Shown here in pieces: positions 60,980-64,000 of a stretch of 64,000 nt of DNA. Within the stretch, counting starts at the first letter, position 1, and every line of letters starts with the position of its first letter. Location: positions 1-64,000 of the forward strand of contig NZ_BDBR01000011.1 in the NCBI RefSeq assembly GCF_001613085.1, written 5' to 3'. This stretch comes from Nocardia salmonicida NBRC 13393. GTDB lineage: Bacteria > Actinomycetota > Actinomycetes > Mycobacteriales > Mycobacteriaceae. The position numbers were made by a program, and so were the translations under genes. The notes beneath the pieces were generated by a model. The model saw only the letters and a list, made by a program, of their open reading frames with translations, did not search any database and had not been told where the DNA came from.

Positions 60980-62407
60980 GTGAGTACAGAAACCAGCCCC
61001 GCCACCGACGAGGGCGCACCGGTCGACGACTATCTCGCCAAACGCACCCTCCGCAAGGGATCAGCGGGCTGGGTGCTCCTCGCGGGCCTCGGCGTGAGTT
61101 ACGTGATCTCCGGCGACTTCTCGGGCTGGAACTTCGGTCTCGCCGAAGGCGGTTTCGGTGGCCTGCTGATCGCCACGATCGTCATCGCCGCGATGTATCT
61201 GGCCATGGTGCTCGGCATGGCCGAACTGTCCTCGGCGCTGCCCGCGGCGGGCGGCGGCTACACCTTCGCTCGGCGCGCGCTCGGACCGTGGGGCGGATTC
61301 GCCACCGGCACAGCGATTCTCATCGAATACGCGATCGCGCCCGCCGCCATCGCCACCTTCATCGGCGCCTATGTGGAATCGCTGAATCTGTTCGAGATCA
61401 CCGACGGCTGGTGGGTGTATCTGGCCGTCTACGCGCTGTTCATCGGTATTCACCTGGCCGGTGCGGGTGAGGCGCTCAAGGCGATGTTCGTGATCACCGC
61501 GATCGCGCTGGTCGGTCTGGCGATCTTCGCCTTCGCGGCTGTGGGCAAGTTCGACGTGGCCAATCTGACCAATATCGCGGCCGATCCCGCGGCGACCGGA
61601 TCATCGTCGTTCCTGCCCTTCGGCTACCTGGGCATCTGGGCCGCCATCCCGTTCGCGATCTGGTTCTTCCTCGCCGTCGAAGGCGTGCCGCTGGCCGCGG
61701 AGGAAGCCAGCGAGCCGGAGAAGAACGTGCCCAAGGGCATCATCGTCGCGATGCTGCTGCTGTGCGTCACCGGCGCGGTGGTGCTGTTCCTGGTGACCGG
61801 CGCGCTCGGCGCCCAGAGCGCATCCGCCTCGGGCAATCCCCTCGTGGAAGCGCTGGGCGACAGCTCGGCGGCCAAGGTGGTCAACTACATCGGCCTGGCC
61901 GGGCTGGTCGCCAGCTTCTTCTCGATCATCTACGCCTACTCCCGCCAGACCTTCGCGCTCTCCCGCGCCGGCTACCTGCCGACGGCCCTGTCGGTGACCA
62001 ATTCCCGTAAGGCGCCGATGCTGGCGCTGATCGTGCCCGGCATCATCGGCTTCGCCCTCTCGCTCACCGGCAAGGGCGCGATGCTGCTGAACATGGCGGT
62101 ATTCGGCGCGGCCGTGAGCTACGTGCTGATGATGGTGAGCCACATCGTGCTCCGCAAGCGCGAACCGAACATGCCGCGCCCGTATCGCACCCCCGGCGGC
62201 ATCGTCACCACGGGGTTCGCGCTGGTCATCGCGGCCGCGTCGGTGGCGGCGACCTTCCTGGTCGACCCGACCGCGGCGCTGTGGACCCTCGGTGTGTTCA
62301 TCGCCTTCATGGCGTACTTCGGGCTCTACAGTCGCAAACACCTGGTCGCCAAGTCGCCGGATGAGGAGTTCGCGGCGATCGCCGAGGCGGAATCCGAGCT
62401 GGAGTAA
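60980..62407 (+). CDS. eat: Ethanolamine permease (APC superfamily)
   Basis: A 475-residue amino acid/polyamine/organocation transporter with 12 predicted membrane segments and family features GLGVSYVISGDFSGWNFGLA, LSSALPAAGGGYTFARRALG and FAIWFFLAVEGVPLAAEEAS, as in ethanolamine permeases. It would import ethanolamine for EutBC encoded just downstream. GTG 60980 follows GAGGAG with a short gap. The 45-nt distance to eutB suggests co-transcription. Confidence 0.9.
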   Translation: MSTETSPATDEGAPVDDYLAKRTLRKGSAGWVLLAGLGVSYVISGDFSGWNFGLAEGGFGGLLIATIVIAAMYLAMVLGMAELSSALPAAGGGYTFARRALGPWGGFATGTAILIEYAIAPAAIATFIGAYVESLNLFEITDGWWVYLAVYALFIGIHLAGAGEALKAMFVITAIALVGLAIFAFAAVGKFDVANLTNIAADPAATGSSSFLPFGYLGIWAAIPFAIWFFLAVEGVPLAAEEASEPEKNVPKGIIVAMLLLCVTGAVVLFLVTGALGAQSASASGNPLVEALGDSSAAKVVNYIGLAGLVASFFSIIYAYSRQTFALSRAGYLPTALSVTNSRKAPMLALIVPGIIGFALSLTGKGAMLLNMAVFGAAVSYVLMMVSHIVLRKREPNMPRPYRTPGGIVTTGFALVIAAASVAATFLVDPTAALWTLGVFIAFMAYFGLYSRKHLVAKSPDEEFAAIAEAESELE

Positions 62408-62452
62408 ACGCGCAGAATCCCGGTGGCCGACAGATATTTCGAAAGGGACCCG

Positions 62453-63865
62453 ATGACCGTGTACCGCAGCACAATCGGCGTCACCACCTACACCTTCGAC
62501 GGTTTGATCGACCTGATGGCCAAGGCCACCCCCCTGCGCAGCGGCGACGAACTCGCCGGCTGCGCGGCCGCCACGGATGCCGAACGCGCCGCGGCGCAAT
62601 GGGCGTTGGCGGAGGTCCCGCTGACCACATTCCTCGATGACGTGCTCGTGCCCTACGAGACCGACGAGGTCACCCGGCTGATCATCGACAGTCACGACCG
62701 GGTGGCCTTCGCGCCGATCGCACACCTGACGGTCGGCGGACTGCGGGACTGGTTGCTCGCGGTCGCCGCCACGACGGATTCGGCGGCGACCCTGGCCGCG
62801 GTGTCGCCAGGGTTGACGCCGGAGATGGTGGCCGCGGTCAGCAAGATCATGCGCAATCAGGATCTGATCGCGGTGGCCAAGGCGGCCGAGGTGACCGCGG
62901 GATTCCGCACCACCATCGGTCTGCCCGGTCGGTTGAGCACGCGGTTGCAGCCCAATCATCCGACCGACGATCCGCGCGGGATCGCCGCCGCCACCCTGGA
63001 CGGACTGCTGCTCGGCTGCGGCGATGCGGTGATCGGGATCAACCCGGCCACCGATTCACCGCAGGCCACCTCGGATCTGCTGCATCTGCTCGACGAGGTG
63101 CGATCGCGCTTCGACATTCCGACGCAGTCGTGCGTGCTCTCCCACGTCACCACGACCATCGGGCTGATCGAGGCGGGGGCGCCGGTGGACCTGGTGTTCC
63201 AGTCCGTGGCGGGGACCGAGGGCGCCAATACCGGCTTCGGAGTGAATATTTCACTGTTGCGCGAGGGGAACGAGGCGGGACGTTCGCTACGTCGCGGCAC
63301 TGTCGGCGACAACGTGATGTACCTCGAGACGGGGCAGGGATCGGCGCTGAGCGCGAATGCCCATCTGGGCGTTGGTGATCGGCCCGTAGACCAGCAGACC
63401 CTGGAGGCGCGCGCCTACGCCGTGGCACGGGATCTTCAACCGCTACTGGTGAATACGGTCGTCGGCTTCATCGGACCCGAATATCTCTACGACGGCAAGC
63501 AGATCATCCGAGCCGGGCTCGAAGACCACTTCTGCGGCAAGCTGCTCGGTCTGCCGATGGGCGTGGATGTCTGCTACACCAACCACGCCGAGGCCGACCA
63601 GGACGACATGGACACCCTGCTCACCCTGCTGGGCGCGGCCGGTTGCGCGTTCGTCATCGCTGTGCCCGGCGCCGACGACGTGATGCTCGGCTATCAGAGC
63701 CTCAGCTTCCACGACGCCCTCTACGCCCGCCAGGTCCTGAATCTGCGCCCCGCACCGGAATTCGAGGCTTGGCTGTCGGGGCTCGGCATGCTGGACGCGA
63801 ACGGCCGTGTGCGACAAGTAGAACCGCTGTCCTCACCTCTGCGCGCGCTGACGGCCACCCGATGA
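62453..63865 (+). CDS. eutB: Ethanolamine ammonia-lyase large subunit
   Basis: A 470-residue EutB, the TIM-barrel catalytic subunit of adenosylcobalamin-dependent ethanolamine ammonia-lyase, which splits ethanolamine into acetaldehyde and ammonia. Recognisable blocks include KIMRNQDLIAVAKAAEVTAG, RLQPNHPTDDPRGIAAATLD, VFQSVAGTEGANTGFGVNIS, GSALSANAHLGVGDRPVDQQ and GVDVCYTNHAEADQDDMDTL. ATG 62453 has AAAGGGA upstream; an in-frame codon at 62423 is less likely. The stop overlaps eutC (ATGA). Confidence 0.96.
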   Translation: MTVYRSTIGVTTYTFDGLIDLMAKATPLRSGDELAGCAAATDAERAAAQWALAEVPLTTFLDDVLVPYETDEVTRLIIDSHDRVAFAPIAHLTVGGLRDWLLAVAATTDSAATLAAVSPGLTPEMVAAVSKIMRNQDLIAVAKAAEVTAGFRTTIGLPGRLSTRLQPNHPTDDPRGIAAATLDGLLLGCGDAVIGINPATDSPQATSDLLHLLDEVRSRFDIPTQSCVLSHVTTTIGLIEAGAPVDLVFQSVAGTEGANTGFGVNISLLREGNEAGRSLRRGTVGDNVMYLETGQGSALSANAHLGVGDRPVDQQTLEARAYAVARDLQPLLVNTVVGFIGPEYLYDGKQIIRAGLEDHFCGKLLGLPMGVDVCYTNHAEADQDDMDTLLTLLGAAGCAFVIAVPGADDVMLGYQSLSFHDALYARQVLNLRPAPEFEAWLSGLGMLDANGRVRQVEPLSSPLRALTATR

Positions 63866-64000
63866 GCGCGCCACGACAGCCGGGCAAACCCACCGGCGCG
63901 GCACCTGCGAACCAGCCCGTTGCGGCCTCGCCGGTTGCCGCTCCCGACCCGGATTCGACTGTCACCGAGGACTTCTGGCGCGACCTGCGTGGCAGCACGC
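63862..64000 (+). CDS. eutC: Ethanolamine ammonia-lyase small subunit (partial, runs off the window)
   Basis: The first 46 codons of EutC are present. The Pro/Ala-rich N-terminal extension (APRQPGKPTGAAPANQPVAA) is followed by TVTEDFWRDLRGST, the start of the conserved domain. The ATG overlaps the eutB stop by 4 nt. EutC completes the B12-binding heterodimer. The rest of the gene lies beyond base 64000. Confidence 0.88.
   Translation, partial: MSAPRQPGKPTGAAPANQPVAASPVAAPDPDSTVTEDFWRDLRGST

Noticed and set aside
1..64000. CRISPR arrays, tRNA/rRNA genes, insertion sequences or phage integrase
   Set aside because: I looked for regularly spaced repeats, cloverleaf-like segments and transposase or integrase motifs on both strands and saw none. 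A tRNAscan or ISfinder run could still find something I missed.

Overview
The window is high-GC DNA with frequent GTG starts, 4-bp stop/start overlaps and actinobacterial families (RmuC–DUF6542, lipid droplet-associated protein, acyl-ACP desaturase, LGFP lipoprotein, 6TM-HAMP cyclase). It looks like chromosome from a Nocardia- or Rhodococcus-like member of the Mycobacteriales. The order ychF, DUF6542, ispH, lipid droplet protein, xseA, xseB, DUF4245, glpX, fum, desA2-like, phoH2, glyA, coaA, uppS, hemolysin III, DUF255 matches, as I recall it, the Rv1084–Rv1112 segment of Mycobacterium tuberculosis. This conserved backbone is interrupted by accessory blocks.

Layout. 1–4 kb: the end of a TPR protein, a displaced 3' fragment of ychF, an AbiE-type (type IV) antitoxin/toxin pair, then intact ychF. 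A 290-bp identical block of ychF flanks the pair on both sides. 4–11.9 kb: a zinc-free alcohol dehydrogenase/quinone reductase, an AraC regulator with a VOC protein, cstA with its small ybdD-like partner, an ada–alkA fusion with ogt (alkylation repair), and a YczE-type membrane protein. 11.9–22.3 kb: sbcDC, rmuC, DUF6542, ispH, lipid droplet protein and xseAB. 22.4–29.6 kb: a tightly overlapping catabolic operon of amidohydrolase, FAD oxidase, NMT1/THI5-type ABC importer and LacI regulator, with a LacI-like operator in front. 29.6–36.2 kb: DUF4245, glpX, fumC, an acyl-ACP desaturase homologue, an LGFP lipoprotein and phoH2. 36.4–43.1 kb: small unknown genes, a TetR/SnoaL-like pair divergent from an FAD monooxygenase, an RDD-like membrane protein, and an F420-type LLM oxidoreductase behind a MerR-type promoter. 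43.3–54.4 kb: glyA, DUF885, coaA, lipoproteins, uppS, hemolysin III, a class III adenylate cyclase and DUF255.

54.5–57.5 kb is a patch of decaying genes: an MFS remnant, an AraC remnant and a Phd/VapC pair with a frameshifted toxin, with one intact hydrolase among them. 57.6 kb to the end is an ethanolamine-use cluster: a GAF regulator, acetaldehyde dehydrogenase, a DUF779 protein, an ethanolamine permease, eutB and the start of eutC. Ethanolamine would be imported, split to acetaldehyde and ammonia by B12-dependent EutBC, and the aldehyde oxidised. No microcompartment genes are visible.

The most unusual signals are the ychF-flanked toxin–antitoxin cassette, the LacI-controlled import/oxidation/hydrolysis operon of unknown substrate, the 19-bp-spacer MerR-type promoter with an apparently leaderless gene, and the GAF plus winged-helix regulator. 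I saw no tRNA, rRNA, CRISPR array, insertion sequence or integrase gene.
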